Shown: positions 1 through 8,354 of the stretch, one piece after another | Layout: the number at the start of each line of letters is the position of its first letter | How positions within the stretch are numbered: the first letter of the stretch is position 1 | Source: Streptomyces vilmorinianum | GTDB lineage: Bacteria > Actinomycetota > Actinomycetes > Streptomycetales > Streptomycetaceae | Assembly: GCF_005517195.1 (NCBI RefSeq) | Contig: NZ_CP040244.1 | Span: 748,501 to 812,500 of the forward strand | Direction of reading: 5' to 3' | Length of the DNA: 64,000 bases | Position numbers and translations under genes: made by a program | The notes under the pieces: generated by a model | What the model was told of the DNA's origin: nothing | Database searches by the model: none | The model's input: only the letters and a program-made list of their open reading frames with translations

Positions 1-1
1 C

Positions 2-829
2 GAGGCCCGCGCGCACGTCCGCGCGCGCGGCAGCGACGTCCAGGCCGGCGACCTGGCCCTGGAGGCGGGCACGGTCCTCGGGCCGCCCCAGATCGGGCTG
101 CTCGCCGCGATCGGCCGCGCCACGGTGCGGGTGCGCCCCCGCCCGCGTGTCGTCGTGATCTCCACCGGCAGCGAACTGGTCCAGCCCGGCGAGGAGTTGG
201 GCGAGGGCCAGATCTACGACTCCAACAGCTTCGCGCTCGCTGCCGCCGCGCGCGACGCCGGAGCCATCGCCTACCGGGTCGGCGCCGTCACCGACGACGC
301 CGAGAGCCTGCGCGCCACCATCGAGGACCAGCTGATCCGCGCCGACCTGCTCGTCACCACGGGCGGGGTGAGCGTGGGCGCGTACGACGTGGTCAAGGAG
401 GCGCTGACGGCGGACGGCGAGGTCGACTTCCGCAAGCTGGCCATGCAGCCGGGCAAGCCCCAGGGTTTCGGGACCATCGGCCCCGAGCACATCCCGCTGC
501 TCGCCCTGCCCGGCAACCCCGTCTCCTCGTACGTCTCCTTCGAGCTGTTCGTGCGGCCGGCGATCCGGGCCCTGATGGGCCTCGGCGATCTCCATCGCCC
601 GCGCGTCCGCGCCGCGCTCAAGGCCGACAAGGCGCTCTCGTCCCCCTCGGGCCGCCGCCAGTTCCTCCGGGGGACGTACGACGCCGAGTCCGGCACCGTC
701 ACCCCGGTGGGCGGGGCCGGCTCCCACCTGATCGCCGCGCTCGCGCACGCGAACGCGCTGATCGTCGTACCGGAGGAGAGCACCGCGGTGGAACCCGGCG
801 GCGACCTGGACGTGGTCCTCCTCGGCTGA
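2..829 (+). CDS. moeA: MoeA/Glp-type molybdopterin molybdotransferase, 5' end outside window
   Basis: The reading frame is open from the first bases, so the N-terminus lies upstream of the window. The visible part (about 275 residues) holds the MoeA/gephyrin catalytic fold: VISTGSELV, the TTGGVSVGAYD loop, the QPGKP segment and the LPGNPVSS turn, then the C-terminal beta domain (about residues 190-275). MoeA inserts molybdate into adenylated molybdopterin in the cytoplasm. The gene heads a tight run with moaC, mogA and a GNAT gene and lies near a SepX/GlpR-like gene. In Corynebacterium the MoeA paralogue Glp partners the membrane protein GlpR in cell division, so this copy could be Glp rather than, or as well as, a cofactor enzyme. 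Family assignment is firm; the division role is inferred from context. Confidence 0.93.
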   Translation, partial: EARAHVRARGSDVQAGDLALEAGTVLGPPQIGLLAAIGRATVRVRPRPRVVVISTGSELVQPGEELGEGQIYDSNSFALAAAARDAGAIAYRVGAVTDDAESLRATIEDQLIRADLLVTTGGVSVGAYDVVKEALTADGEVDFRKLAMQPGKPQGFGTIGPEHIPLLALPGNPVSSYVSFELFVRPAIRALMGLGDLHRPRVRAALKADKALSSPSGRRQFLRGTYDAESGTVTPVGGAGSHLIAALAHANALIVVPEESTAVEPGGDLDVVLLG

Positions 830-886
830 GGAGGGCCTGGTGGCGGTACCGTGGCGTCCCACACAGCGACCGGGAGTGTCACAGCA

Positions 887-1384
887 ATGAGCGCGCAGCA
901 AGGACTCACCCACATCGACGAGGCGGGCGCGGCCCGCATGGTCGACGTCTCCGGGAAGGACGTCACGGCGCGGACCGCACGGGCCAGTGGCCGCGTCCTC
1001 GTCTCGCCGCGCGTGATCGAGCTGCTGCGGGGCGAGGGCGTACCCAAGGGCGACGCGCTCGCCACCGCCCGGATCGCCGGGATCATGGGCGCCAAGAAGA
1101 CCCCCGACCTGATCCCGCTCTGCCACCCGCTGTCCGTCTCGGGCGTGACGCTCGACCTCACGGTGGCGGACGACGCGGTCGAGATCCTGGCGACCGTGAA
1201 GACGACGGACCGCACGGGCGTCGAGATGGAGGCCCTGACGGCGGTGTCGGTGGCCGCGCTGACGGTCGTCGACATGATCAAGGCGGTCGACAAGGGCGCG
1301 GTCATCTCCGACGTACGGGTGGAGGAGAAGACGGGCGGCAAGTCCGGCGACTGGAGCCGGGGGCCGGAAGGGACGGAGTCGTGA
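887..1384 (+). CDS. moaC: Cyclic pyranopterin monophosphate synthase MoaC
   Basis: A 165-residue protein of usual MoaC length. The diagnostic segment [12 protein letters not shown] and the later [19 protein letters not shown] stretch are present, with the catalytic lysine and histidine region intact. MoaC converts the MoaA product into cyclic pyranopterin monophosphate, the first step of molybdopterin synthesis. I chose the ATG at 887 because a GGGAG lies about ten bases upstream; an in-frame GTG at 851 would add twelve unconserved residues. The stop overlaps the next start by four bases (GTGA), implying translational coupling with mogA. Confidence 0.95.
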   Translation: MSAQQGLTHIDEAGAARMVDVSGKDVTARTARASGRVLVSPRVIELLRGEGVPKGDALATARIAGIMGAKKTPDLIPLCHPLSVSGVTLDLTVADDAVEILATVKTTDRTGVEMEALTAVSVAALTVVDMIKAVDKGAVISDVRVEEKTGGKSGDWSRGPEGTES

Positions 1385-1971
1385 CGCGCGCGGGCCGGGT
1401 GAGCGAGACCCACGCCCACGAGACCCACGCCCCGGAGACCCACGCCGCCGAGGAGCTGGGTCCGGAGACCGGCGGTGCTCTCGGCGCCCCCTACTCCGCG
1501 CTCGTCGTCACCGCGTCCAACCGGGCCTCGGCGGGCGTGTACGAGGACAAGGGCGGCCCGCTGATCGCCGAAGGGCTGCGGCGGATGGGCTTCGCCGTGG
1601 ACGGACCGCAGGTGGTCCCGGACGGCGCACCGGTCGAGGCCGCGCTGCGAGCAGGCGTCGAGGCCGGGTACGACGTCATCCTCACCACCGGCGGCACCGG
1701 CATCTCGCCGACCGACGCCACCCCCGAGGCCACCCGCCGGGTCCTCGACCACGAGATCCCCGGGATTCCCGAGGCGATCCGCGCGTACGGCCGGGAGAAG
1801 GTCCCGACCGCCGCGCTCTCCCGCGGCCTCGCGGGCGTCGCGCGCGGGACGCTGATCGTGAACCTGCCCGGCTCCTCCGGCGGCGTCCGCGACGGGCTGG
1901 CCGTCCTGGAGCCGCTCCTCGTCCACGCGGTCGACCAGATCCGCGGCGGCGACCACCCGAGACCGTCATGA
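1381..1971 (+). CDS. mogA: Molybdopterin adenylyltransferase MogA/MoaB, His-rich N-terminus
   Basis: A 196-residue protein. From about residue 38 it is a normal MogA/MoaB domain: [13 protein letters not shown], the [17 protein letters not shown] nucleotide/MPT loop, and [16 protein letters not shown] near the end. It adenylates molybdopterin before metal insertion by MoeA. Oddly, the first 30 residues contain a tandem repeat ([17 protein letters not shown]) built from a short DNA repeat of the gagacccacgcc type, giving five histidines ahead of the domain. The GTG start overlaps the moaC stop by four bases, and the gene in turn overlaps the next start (ATGA). Confidence 0.93.
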   Translation: MTRAGRVSETHAHETHAPETHAAEELGPETGGALGAPYSALVVTASNRASAGVYEDKGGPLIAEGLRRMGFAVDGPQVVPDGAPVEAALRAGVEAGYDVILTTGGTGISPTDATPEATRRVLDHEIPGIPEAIRAYGREKVPTAALSRGLAGVARGTLIVNLPGSSGGVRDGLAVLEPLLVHAVDQIRGGDHPRPS

Positions 1972-2597
1972 TCCCCTCCTGGCCCGTGGTCCTGGTCGAC
2001 GGAGACGTCGTGCTGCGCCCGATAAAGGTGCGCGACCAGCGGGCCTGGCGCGAGGTGAACCGGCGCAACCGCGACTGGCTGCGCCCCTGGGAGGCGACGA
2101 TCCCGCCGCCGGCCCCCGGCGGTCCGGTCGCGCACCGTCCGACGTACCGGCAGATGGTCCGCCATCTGCGGGCCGAGGCGAACGCGGGCCGGATGCTGCC
2201 GTTCGTGATCGAGTACCAGGGGCAGCTCGTCGGCCAGCTGACCGTGGCGGGGATCACCTGGGGCTCGATGTGCTCGGGCCATGTCGGCTACTGGGTGGAC
2301 AGCGAGGTGGCCGGTCGCGGGGTCATGCCGACGGCGGTCGCGCTCGCCGTCGACCACTGCTTCCGTACGGTCGGACTGCACCGGATCGAGGTCTGCATTC
2401 GGCCCGAGAACGGCCCCTCGCGGAGGGTCGTGGAGAAATTGGGATTCCGGGAGGAAGGGCTGCGTCCGCGCTACCTCCACATCGACGGGGCGTGGCGCGA
2501 CCATCTCGTCTTCGCGCTCACGGCGGAGGAAGTCCCCGAGGGTTTGGTGCGGCGCTGGCACCAGGCGCGTCCCCGTCCCTCGCACCCCGCACAATGA
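1968..2597 (+). CDS. RimJ/RimL-type GNAT N-acetyltransferase
   Basis: A 209-residue protein with the layout of the ribosomal-protein alanine acetyltransferase group: an N-terminal LRPIKVRDQRAW segment, a central GYWVDSEVAGRGVMPTAV acetyl-CoA binding motif (the R/Q-x-x-G-x-G/A region near residue 110), and VVEKLGFREEGL toward the end. It probably transfers acetyl from acetyl-CoA to a protein N-terminus or small amine; the substrate cannot be read from sequence. It is the last gene of the coupled moe/moa/mog run (4-base overlap). An AT-rich gap of about 140 bases follows before the SepX-like gene. Confidence 0.88.
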   Translation: MIPSWPVVLVDGDVVLRPIKVRDQRAWREVNRRNRDWLRPWEATIPPPAPGGPVAHRPTYRQMVRHLRAEANAGRMLPFVIEYQGQLVGQLTVAGITWGSMCSGHVGYWVDSEVAGRGVMPTAVALAVDHCFRTVGLHRIEVCIRPENGPSRRVVEKLGFREEGLRPRYLHIDGAWRDHLVFALTAEEVPEGLVRRWHQARPRPSHPAQ

Positions 2598-2739
2598 AAT
2601 AAGTGTTCGAATTCAATCAGTAGTTGACCGTCAATCGATCTGAACAATCACAAAAAAGTTCAGTGATATCAGCCAGATCGTGCGACACACCGGTCCAATT
2701 GGCCGATGCGGTCCCGCGAACCCCTCTACCGTGTGAGGC

Positions 2740-3834
2740 GTGAGCAGCAGCGGCCTCATCTACGCAGTCATCGTCGGGGCCTGGGCCGCCTACTTGGTAC
2801 CGATGTGGCTCCGCAGGCAGGACGAGCTCAACGAGGCTCGTCCGACGGAACGCTTCAGCACCGCCATCCGGCTGCTTTCCGGACGGGCGGGAATGGAGCG
2901 CCGGTACGCCAAGGAGCTGAAGGACCGGGACCGAAGGGCGGACGACGCGGAGCCCGACGTGGATCCGGACGCCGAGACCGAGCATTTGAGCTCGGTCGAC
3001 GTCCGGTCCTTTTCCGCGCCCGCGGCCAGGACGGAAGCGCGCCTGGCGCTCCCGTCCGAGCCGGAACCGGAGCCCGGGCCGGAGCCGGCGGCGGCGCCTC
3101 ATCGGCGGCCCTCGCAGGCGGCGGCCGCCGAACGCGCGCGCCGCGGCAAGGTCCTCGCCCGGCGGAGACGGACCACGGTCGTCCTCTTCCTCGCCTTCAC
3201 CCTCGGTGCGATCGTCGCCGCGGTCGGCGGGCTCGCGTTCCTGTGGGCGCCGGCCGTCCCGGCGGTGCTGCTGAGCGCGTACATCGTGCATCTGCGGACG
3301 ACGGAACGCCGGCGCTTCGTGTACGTGATGGACCGTCGGCGCGCCGAGGCGGCCGCGGCCCGCCTGCGCGAGAACCGCCCGCGCCGCCCGGCGACGGCCG
3401 CCGCGGCGACCGAGCCGGACGAGGAGCCTTCCCGCCCGGAACCCGCACCGGCCCCCGCGGTCTCCCCGCAGGAGGCCGGCCGCCGCGCGCTCGTCGAGCA
3501 GACGGACCACGCGGAGTGGGTGGACCAGCAGCGCGAGCGCGGCCCGGCCCGCGGCGACAGCTGGGAGCCGGTCCCGGTCCCGCTGCCCACGTACGTCACG
3601 GCCCCGGTCGCGCCGCGCGCGAGCAGCGGCATCGACATCACGGACCCGGAGACCTGGAGCTCGGCCCGCTCCTCCACGGCCGCGGACCCGACGCCGGCCC
3701 CGTCGGCGACCCCGACTCCGCCCCCGGCCCCGCGCCAGCGCACGACCCCGCCGCGCCGCCAGCGCGACCACGGCCGCACCCCGCTCTTCGACCAGTACGC
3801 GGACGACGACCGCCCCCGCGCGGCCAACGAATGA
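2740..3834 (+). CDS. sepX: SepX/GlpR-like septation membrane protein
   Basis: A 364-residue protein whose N-terminus (SSSGLIYAVIVGAWAAYLVP, then MWLRRQDEL) forms a membrane segment at about residues 4-23. A Pro/Glu-rich linker follows, then two further membrane helices at about 145-186, and a long Pro/Ala/Arg-rich C-terminal tail. This architecture and N-terminal signature match the actinobacterial division protein SepX of Streptomyces, homologue of corynebacterial GlpR, which helps stabilise Z-rings at septa. The position just after a MoeA-type gene is the same neighbourhood as glp/glpR. The GTG start at 2740 follows a GTGAGG. The family call rests on recalled sequence features, so a profile search would settle it. 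Confidence 0.75.
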   Translation: MSSSGLIYAVIVGAWAAYLVPMWLRRQDELNEARPTERFSTAIRLLSGRAGMERRYAKELKDRDRRADDAEPDVDPDAETEHLSSVDVRSFSAPAARTEARLALPSEPEPEPGPEPAAAPHRRPSQAAAAERARRGKVLARRRRTTVVLFLAFTLGAIVAAVGGLAFLWAPAVPAVLLSAYIVHLRTTERRRFVYVMDRRRAEAAAARLRENRPRRPATAAAATEPDEEPSRPEPAPAPAVSPQEAGRRALVEQTDHAEWVDQQRERGPARGDSWEPVPVPLPTYVTAPVAPRASSGIDITDPETWSSARSSTAADPTPAPSATPTPPPAPRQRTTPPRRQRDHGRTPLFDQYADDDRPRAANE

Positions 3835-3930
3835 CCGCCGGCCGGGGGCCCACCGTGGCCCTCGGCTGACCTGCGGGGGAACGGATTTCCTCGTACCCCG
3901 ATCGGGATGCTAATGTTTCACACGTCGCAA

Positions 3931-4004
3931 GGGCCTGTGGCGCAGTCTGGTAGCGCACCTCGTTCGCATCGAGGGGGTCTGGGGTTCAAATCCCCACAGG
4001 TCCA
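3931..4004 (+). tRNA. tRNA-Ala(CGC)
   Basis: A 74-base cloverleaf. The acceptor stem is GGGCCTG paired with CAGGTCC, including the G3:U70 pair that identifies alanine tRNAs; the D arm is GCGC/GCGC; the anticodon stem is CCTCG/CGAGG with loop TTCGCAT (anticodon CGC, reading GCG); the T arm is TGGGG-TTCAAAT-CCCCA; the discriminator is A. CCA is not encoded. A TAATGT hexamer at 3911-3916 is a reasonable -10 element. A strong terminator hairpin follows at 4044-4075, and the accessory block begins immediately downstream. Confidence 0.96.
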
Positions 4005-4043
4005 CAGACGACTGTTCTTGAGTTAGCTCAGGAGTGGTGACGA

Positions 4044-4079
4044 GATCCCGTCCGATCGCAAGATCGGGCGGGATCTTCG
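4044..4079 (+). terminator. tRNA-Ala terminator, copy 1 of a 36-bp direct repeat
   Basis: Two 14-base arms (4044-4057 and 4062-4075) pair across a GCAA loop with a single G:U, followed by TTCG. The whole 36 bases recur identically at 12526-12561, on the far side of the accessory block. Confidence 0.85.
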
Positions 4080-4181
4080 TCGTTTCGGGGGTCGTTCGAT
4101 GCCTGTTCGGGGTGGTGGATGGCGGCGTATCAGATCTGGCGGGTTGCTGGGCAGGCGTCTGACCGTTGCCGAGGCATGCGA

Positions 4182-4207
4182 ACCGGCCCCGGTCGCCCGG
4201 GGCTGGT
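4182..4207 (-). terminator. Hairpin downstream of the transposase gene
   Basis: Arms accggccccgg (4182-4192) and ccggggctggt (4197-4207) pair with one G:U across a four-base loop, just past the 3' end of the minus-strand transposase gene at 4239. No T-run is visible, so this is a moderate call. Confidence 0.45.
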
Positions 4208-4238
4208 GGTCGTGATGTGCGGCTGTGACGCGCCTCGA

Positions 4239-5918
4239 TCAGAAGTTGGCCGGCGGATGCCGCCCCATGTCGAGTGGTGCGGAGACGTACGGCCGGTCGC
4301 GATCTGGGGGAGCCGGAATGGACTCGAAGTCGGCGTCGGAGAGTCGGCTGCCGGTGCGCTCGTAGAGCCAGGTTTCCAGGATGTCCAGGTTTCCGATGAC
4401 CACCATGATCGCGATCAGGATCGTCTGGGCTACCTGGCCGGGTGCTCGGCGGTGCATGGGGTTACCAATGTCCATGTAGGCGCCCTTGAGGCGACCGTTG
4501 AGGCCCTCGTTGTGGGAGCGGATCGGCTTGTAGATCCGGTCCCAGGCGGGGCTGAGGTAGTGGCTGTCCTGCCGGAACTTGGCGATTTTCAGGTCTCCGG
4601 CCGCGTCGGCGGGGACGCTGATCGAGGATGCCCCGCAGACGGCGGGCAGCGCCTCCTTCCCGGGAGGGTCCGTCCACTCTCTGTCAGGAAGCTGGATGGT
4701 CGGGCGAGCCGAAGCATGGCTGGCGCGGGAGCGGCGATCCGCCAGCCGGATCACGGTCTGAGGTGGGCTCGAGGCGGTCGGCCGCGTTGGGCGGAGGCGT
4801 TCTCGGCGTGGACAGTTCACCGAAGGGGAGAGGCCGGCCGCCGGGCACTGGAGGCGCGTGGTTCCTCGGGCGTCGGCGTTCTGCTTGAGCTTGAGGAAGT
4901 AGGGCAGTCGCTCGGCGACCAGTGGCTTCAGTTCATCGAGCCGTCGGCGGAAGGTCTTGTCGTCCATGCCGTGAGTGGCCTGGGCCAAGGCGTTGGGGAT
5001 GTGCGGGCAGGCGAGGGAGCCGTCGATCAGTACGGCTCCTTGCCAGCTGCCCTGGATGCCACGGTCGGCCGCCTTGTAGTCCAGAGCGAGGCGGTAGCCG
5101 AGTCGTCGTACGGGGATCTGGAAGTTCTCCGGCGAGCAGCCGGTATAGGCCCGATCTGCGGCACAGGTGCCAGTCGGCAGTCGAAGCTCGGCGAGGTGCT
5201 TCAGTACCGTGACCGCGTTCTCGCCCGTGCGGACGGTCGGAGTGTCCAGGGTGAGGCCGAGGCAGAGCTGCGGGTAGGAGGGCGCGCGGCGGCCTTTCGC
5301 GGCTCCTTCGCCTGTGCGGGAGTGGGCGGCGACGAGCAGGGTCGCGCTGTAGCCGAAGATGCCCTTGTCGGAGCCGCCGCTGAAGTGCCAGCCGGCGGTG
5401 ATCTCGACGGAGGCCGTGCCCGAGCGGTCGCTGTCCGGGTCGGCCAGAACCGGGACCGAGGTGGCGTCCACTCCCACGTCACCGGCCCAGTGCCGCATGT
5501 ATCCGCGTTGCTGTGCCAGCCGGACCGGGACCAAGACGAGGTCGTTCGCCAGCCGCTGGAGCCGGTTCACAGCCGATCGGCCAGCAGCCTCGTCCCAAAC
5601 AGCGCAGTGAATGTCAGCCTCCGCTTGGACCAGGCGCCGGCGTCGGTCGCAGCGTGCCGGGTCGAGCACGGTGGTGATCCGGTCCAGCCCTCGGTAGAGA
5701 CGACGACTGGCAGCTATGCACGCGCGTGCCGTGGACGGCGGCATCTCGGGGATGCCGAGCCAGGCGCGAGCTGTGGGTTGGAGACGGAAGTGCAGGATCC
5801 GCCAGGCGTCGGAGACCGTGGCTCGGCCCGTGTAGTACACGGCGAGCATCAAGCCGGCCAGTACGGTCCTGGGCCGCACGCCTGGTGGCCCGGGGCGACC
5901 GCGCAGCATGTCCTCCAA
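4239..5918 (-). CDS. DDE-type transposase, probably 5'-truncated
   Basis: The frame encodes 559 residues from the ATG at 5918. A DDE catalytic triad can be placed at D151 (GDVGVDATSVPV), D255 (CAADRAYTG) and E471 (RSHNEGLNGRLKG), with cysteines at 358, 369 and 428 that could bind zinc. Upstream of 5918 the same frame continues with protein-like sequence (VGQLLTVLDRSGLPQQLEDM) for about 35 codons before a stop, and no ATG or GTG lies there. The native start therefore seems lost at a junction near 6010-6030, next to the recombinase-like gene. I could not identify terminal inverted repeats, so the element family and ends are unknown. Confidence 0.72.
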   Translation of the reverse strand: MEDMLRGRPGPPGVRPRTVLAGLMLAVYYTGRATVSDAWRILHFRLQPTARAWLGIPEMPPSTARACIAASRRLYRGLDRITTVLDPARCDRRRRLVQAEADIHCAVWDEAAGRSAVNRLQRLANDLVLVPVRLAQQRGYMRHWAGDVGVDATSVPVLADPDSDRSGTASVEITAGWHFSGGSDKGIFGYSATLLVAAHSRTGEGAAKGRRAPSYPQLCLGLTLDTPTVRTGENAVTVLKHLAELRLPTGTCAADRAYTGCSPENFQIPVRRLGYRLALDYKAADRGIQGSWQGAVLIDGSLACPHIPNALAQATHGMDDKTFRRRLDELKPLVAERLPYFLKLKQNADARGTTRLQCPAAGLSPSVNCPRRERLRPTRPTASSPPQTVIRLADRRSRASHASARPTIQLPDREWTDPPGKEALPAVCGASSISVPADAAGDLKIAKFRQDSHYLSPAWDRIYKPIRSHNEGLNGRLKGAYMDIGNPMHRRAPGQVAQTILIAIMVVIGNLDILETWLYERTGSRLSDADFESIPAPPDRDRPYVSAPLDMGRHPPANF

Positions 5919-6054
5919 CTGCTGGGGCAGACCAGAGCGGTCGAGGACGGTCAGCAGCTGGCCGACCTTGGAGTCGGGATCTCGGTGAGCCGTCCAGGCC
6001 GCAGCCGTGGCCGCGCATGACGGGCAGCCAGCTGGTCAGCCTCAGGCCGCGCCC

Positions 6055-6981
6055 TCATGAGCGGCGGCCACGCAGCAATGGGATCACCTCCGCCCTGGGT
6101 AGTGGGGGCACCCAGTGGTGATAGCCCGCCAAACCGGCAGGGGAGGCCATGCCCGCGGCGGAAGCGACCGCCTCCGGACTGATGCCCTCGGAAAGCCGGC
6201 CGACGATCCACGTCGACCGCAATCGCCGAGCGGAGAGCGGCGGCAGACCCGCATGGCGCCGATGGCGGGCAGGCCAGGACGAGACGAGGTTCTTGGCTGC
6301 CGCGACCTTCCGTCCCGGCCTGAAGAGGAATCCGGTTCCGGAGATCTCTGCCAGCTCGGCCAGCGTGCCTTCCCAATCGGAGTGGCACGCCACGAGTCGG
6401 CCGAGCAGCTTCTCCTCCAGCACCGCAACGCCACCAGAGGTCACGCGAACGTGACTGCCCCGCATGGGCGGGACCTCGCCCGGCATCAGGCCACACCCGG
6501 CTCCGAGTGCCATGAGGGCGAGGCCGTTGAGTCGAGCCTGGTCCGGCAGATGATTCGCCCAATCCCGCAGGCGAGCCAACTCTCCGGCACCATAAGGAGG
6601 CTGAGGCGTGCGAGGCGAGGAAAGCCGAGCCGGAGGGGCCTCTCCGCGCTGGACCCACACCAGAGCCTCCCGAGCCCGTCGCAGCCAGGTCCGATAAGTC
6701 AGTACCGTCGAGTCCTTCGCCGCAGCGCAGCCCGACAGGATGAAGGCGTCGATCGTCTCGGTCCGCAGCCAGGTTCCCGGGTCGCGCGGAAGACCGCGCC
6801 GGTCCGCCCAGACCGCGATCCGGCCGATCACGTGCAGCAGATGCTCCGCCGCGTAGCAGGTAGCCGGAGCTGCCGCCGTCACGGTGGCTCTCACCAGCTC
6901 GGCGACCGGCGCCCACTCCGTATGTGGCAGCCGGGGCCGGTAGTCGCGGATCTTGCTGGAGACCTCCGAGCTCAGTGTCAC
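6055..6981 (-). CDS. Degenerate tyrosine-recombinase-like protein
   Basis: About 308 residues if the GTG at 6981 is used; a GTG at 7038 is also possible and neither has a clear ribosome site. An N-terminal helical region (about 20-115) resembles a SAM-like core-binding domain. The C-terminal part has the shape of the tyrosine-recombinase catalytic domain: ALGAGCGLMPGEV where integrases have the first catalytic arginine (here M166), LSARRLRSTWIVGRL at the box-II arginine position (R252-R255), and AGYHHW (Y287) at the nucleophile position. The first arginine appears replaced, so activity is doubtful. It is transcribed away from a small HTH gene, and its position in a block beginning at a tRNA fits an integrative element remnant. 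Confidence 0.6.
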   Translation of the reverse strand: MTLSSEVSSKIRDYRPRLPHTEWAPVAELVRATVTAAAPATCYAAEHLLHVIGRIAVWADRRGLPRDPGTWLRTETIDAFILSGCAAAKDSTVLTYRTWLRRAREALVWVQRGEAPPARLSSPRTPQPPYGAGELARLRDWANHLPDQARLNGLALMALGAGCGLMPGEVPPMRGSHVRVTSGGVAVLEEKLLGRLVACHSDWEGTLAELAEISGTGFLFRPGRKVAAAKNLVSSWPARHRRHAGLPPLSARRLRSTWIVGRLSEGISPEAVASAAGMASPAGLAGYHHWVPPLPRAEVIPLLRGRRS

Positions 6982-7056
6982 AGACCAACAGAACCGGCTG
7001 GACAAGCAGCCAGTGAAGACGTCGAAGGCGATCTTCACGGAAAGGAGTGCATCGAC

Positions 7057-7416
7057 ATGGTCGGAGGTTTGGCCCGCAAGACCGCGCCGAGAGACCTTGC
7101 CCGCGATCCGGAAACCTGGCCCGACTCCGCCGTCGACGACGTCGCCGCCAGAGTCGTCCAGGCCATCGCCCGCGCGCTCGCGCTCGCCCTGGAGCGCGAG
7201 AAGCGAAGCCTGCGGCAGGTCTCTACCGGATCCGGGGTCAACCGGCAGGCCATCGCCGACCTGCTCGCCGGCCGGTGCTGGCCGGACGTCGTCACCGTTG
7301 CCCGCCTGGAAGATTTCCTCGCTGCCCCGCTGTACCCGCGGGACGGAATGCGCAGTACGCATCAAAATCGGCCTTCCCGTCCCCGGGGAAACCCGTCCCA
7401 GGGAACGACGAAATAG
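7057..7416 (+). CDS. Small HTH (XRE-like) DNA-binding protein
   Basis: A 119-residue protein starting at ATG 7057, nine bases after AAAGGAG. Residues about 40-95 form a helix-turn-helix of the lambda-repressor type: ALALEREKRSLRQVSTGSG, then VNRQAIADLLAGRCWPDVVT. The C-terminal 25 residues are basic and disordered. It is divergent from the recombinase-like gene with only about 75-100 bases between them, the arrangement of a control/integrase pair in mobile elements. No direct target is visible. Confidence 0.75.
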   Translation: MVGGLARKTAPRDLARDPETWPDSAVDDVAARVVQAIARALALALEREKRSLRQVSTGSGVNRQAIADLLAGRCWPDVVTVARLEDFLAAPLYPRDGMRSTHQNRPSRPRGNPSQGTTK

Positions 7417-7524
7417 GCCACGCGCCCCCGAGGCGAGGTGGATTGCTCTAGCCTCGGGGATGCGTGAGCCACTACGAGGGTCCACGTCATAGGTTCCGAA
7501 GAGAGTCCAAGCTCAACGGAACCC

Positions 7525-7556
7525 GTCCCCTTCTCCCCGCAACGGGAGGAGGGGAC
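7525..7556. terminator. Bidirectional terminator between convergent genes
   Basis: Arms 7525-7537 and 7544-7556 form a 13-bp stem with one G:U around a CGCAAC loop. It lies midway between the stop of the HTH gene at 7416 and the stop of the convergent gene at 7580. Confidence 0.7.
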
Positions 7557-7579
7557 ATCTCATGTTCAGGGCGGCGGCG

Positions 7580-8167
7580 TCAGGCGTCCCCTCCCTGTGA
7601 TTCCGTGACCCGGCGGGCAGCGAAACTTCCGATCGGGTGCTCTACGGCACGGCCGTTCTTCACCAGCCGCTTGCACGTCCGGCGGGTCGTCTCGATGGGC
7701 GCCCGACCTTCGTCGCCCTTCGTCGGACGCCCAAGGGCCTCTGTGATGTCCTTGACCTTCATCGGCCGTCCGGCGCCCACAAGGATCTGCTCGACCGCCT
7801 GCATCAACTGCCCGGACGGCGACCGTGAAGGCCGGCTCTGCCCGGCACGCGTCTCCTCGGACGGCTCGCTCGGTTCCGGCTCGTCACCGGCGGACGCATC
7901 GCCGTCCTCGTTCTCCGCGTCAGCTTCCTGCTGGGGGCTTTGATCGTCCTCGGATGGCGCCGAGCGGCCCGCGAGGAGCTCGGCGAGAGCTTCGCTCAGC
8001 TGATCGCGAGTGCTCGCGTACTTTGCCGCCTCGACTCGGAGGTCGGCGAGTTCTGCTTCGAGCTCCGAGATCCGCGCCAGCGTCCGATCGGTCTTGCCGG
8101 AGTAGATCCCAACAGCGGTCCGCAACCCGGGAGCCGCATCCGGCTCGCCCGCCCCTGTGAAGTCCAT
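7580..8167 (-). CDS. Coiled-coil / winged-helix hypothetical protein
   Basis: A 195-residue protein starting at ATG 8167, preceded by GAGGAGGGG three bases away. Residues about 20-65 are a heptad-like coiled coil (TLARISELEAELADLRVEAA), residues 66-115 are acidic and low in complexity, and residues about 118-190 look like a winged helix (LMQAVEQILVGAGRPMKVKD, then ITEALGRPTK and an R/K-rich recognition region). A DNA-binding role is plausible but I do not recognise the family. It is the first gene of a minus-strand group in the accessory block. Confidence 0.7.
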   Translation of the reverse strand: MDFTGAGEPDAAPGLRTAVGIYSGKTDRTLARISELEAELADLRVEAAKYASTRDQLSEALAELLAGRSAPSEDDQSPQQEADAENEDGDASAGDEPEPSEPSEETRAGQSRPSRSPSGQLMQAVEQILVGAGRPMKVKDITEALGRPTKGDEGRAPIETTRRTCKRLVKNGRAVEHPIGSFAARRVTESQGGDA

Positions 8168-8354
8168 CCGCCCCTCCTCGGCCCTCCCGTACGACAGGAC
8201 AACGGCAGTCATCGTAGGGAATGCCAGTCGTGCCCGGCAGCCAAATGACCAACGAAGTCTGGTAGTTGACACACACCGGGGCACGAGCCTGATGTCTGGC
8301 ACCCCTGACCTACGTGTCTGCGATGCCAGTCGTAATTCTTAACGCCGTCAACAG

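Noticed and set aside
271..1956. Long minus-strand open frame opposite moeA, moaC and mogA
   Set aside because: High-GC codon bias leaves the opposite strand free of stops; the protein is Arg/Pro/Ser-rich with no domain, while the plus strand encodes known enzymes.
4005..6055. Complete IS around the DDE transposase
   Set aside because: I could not find matching terminal inverted repeats or a target duplication at its flanks.
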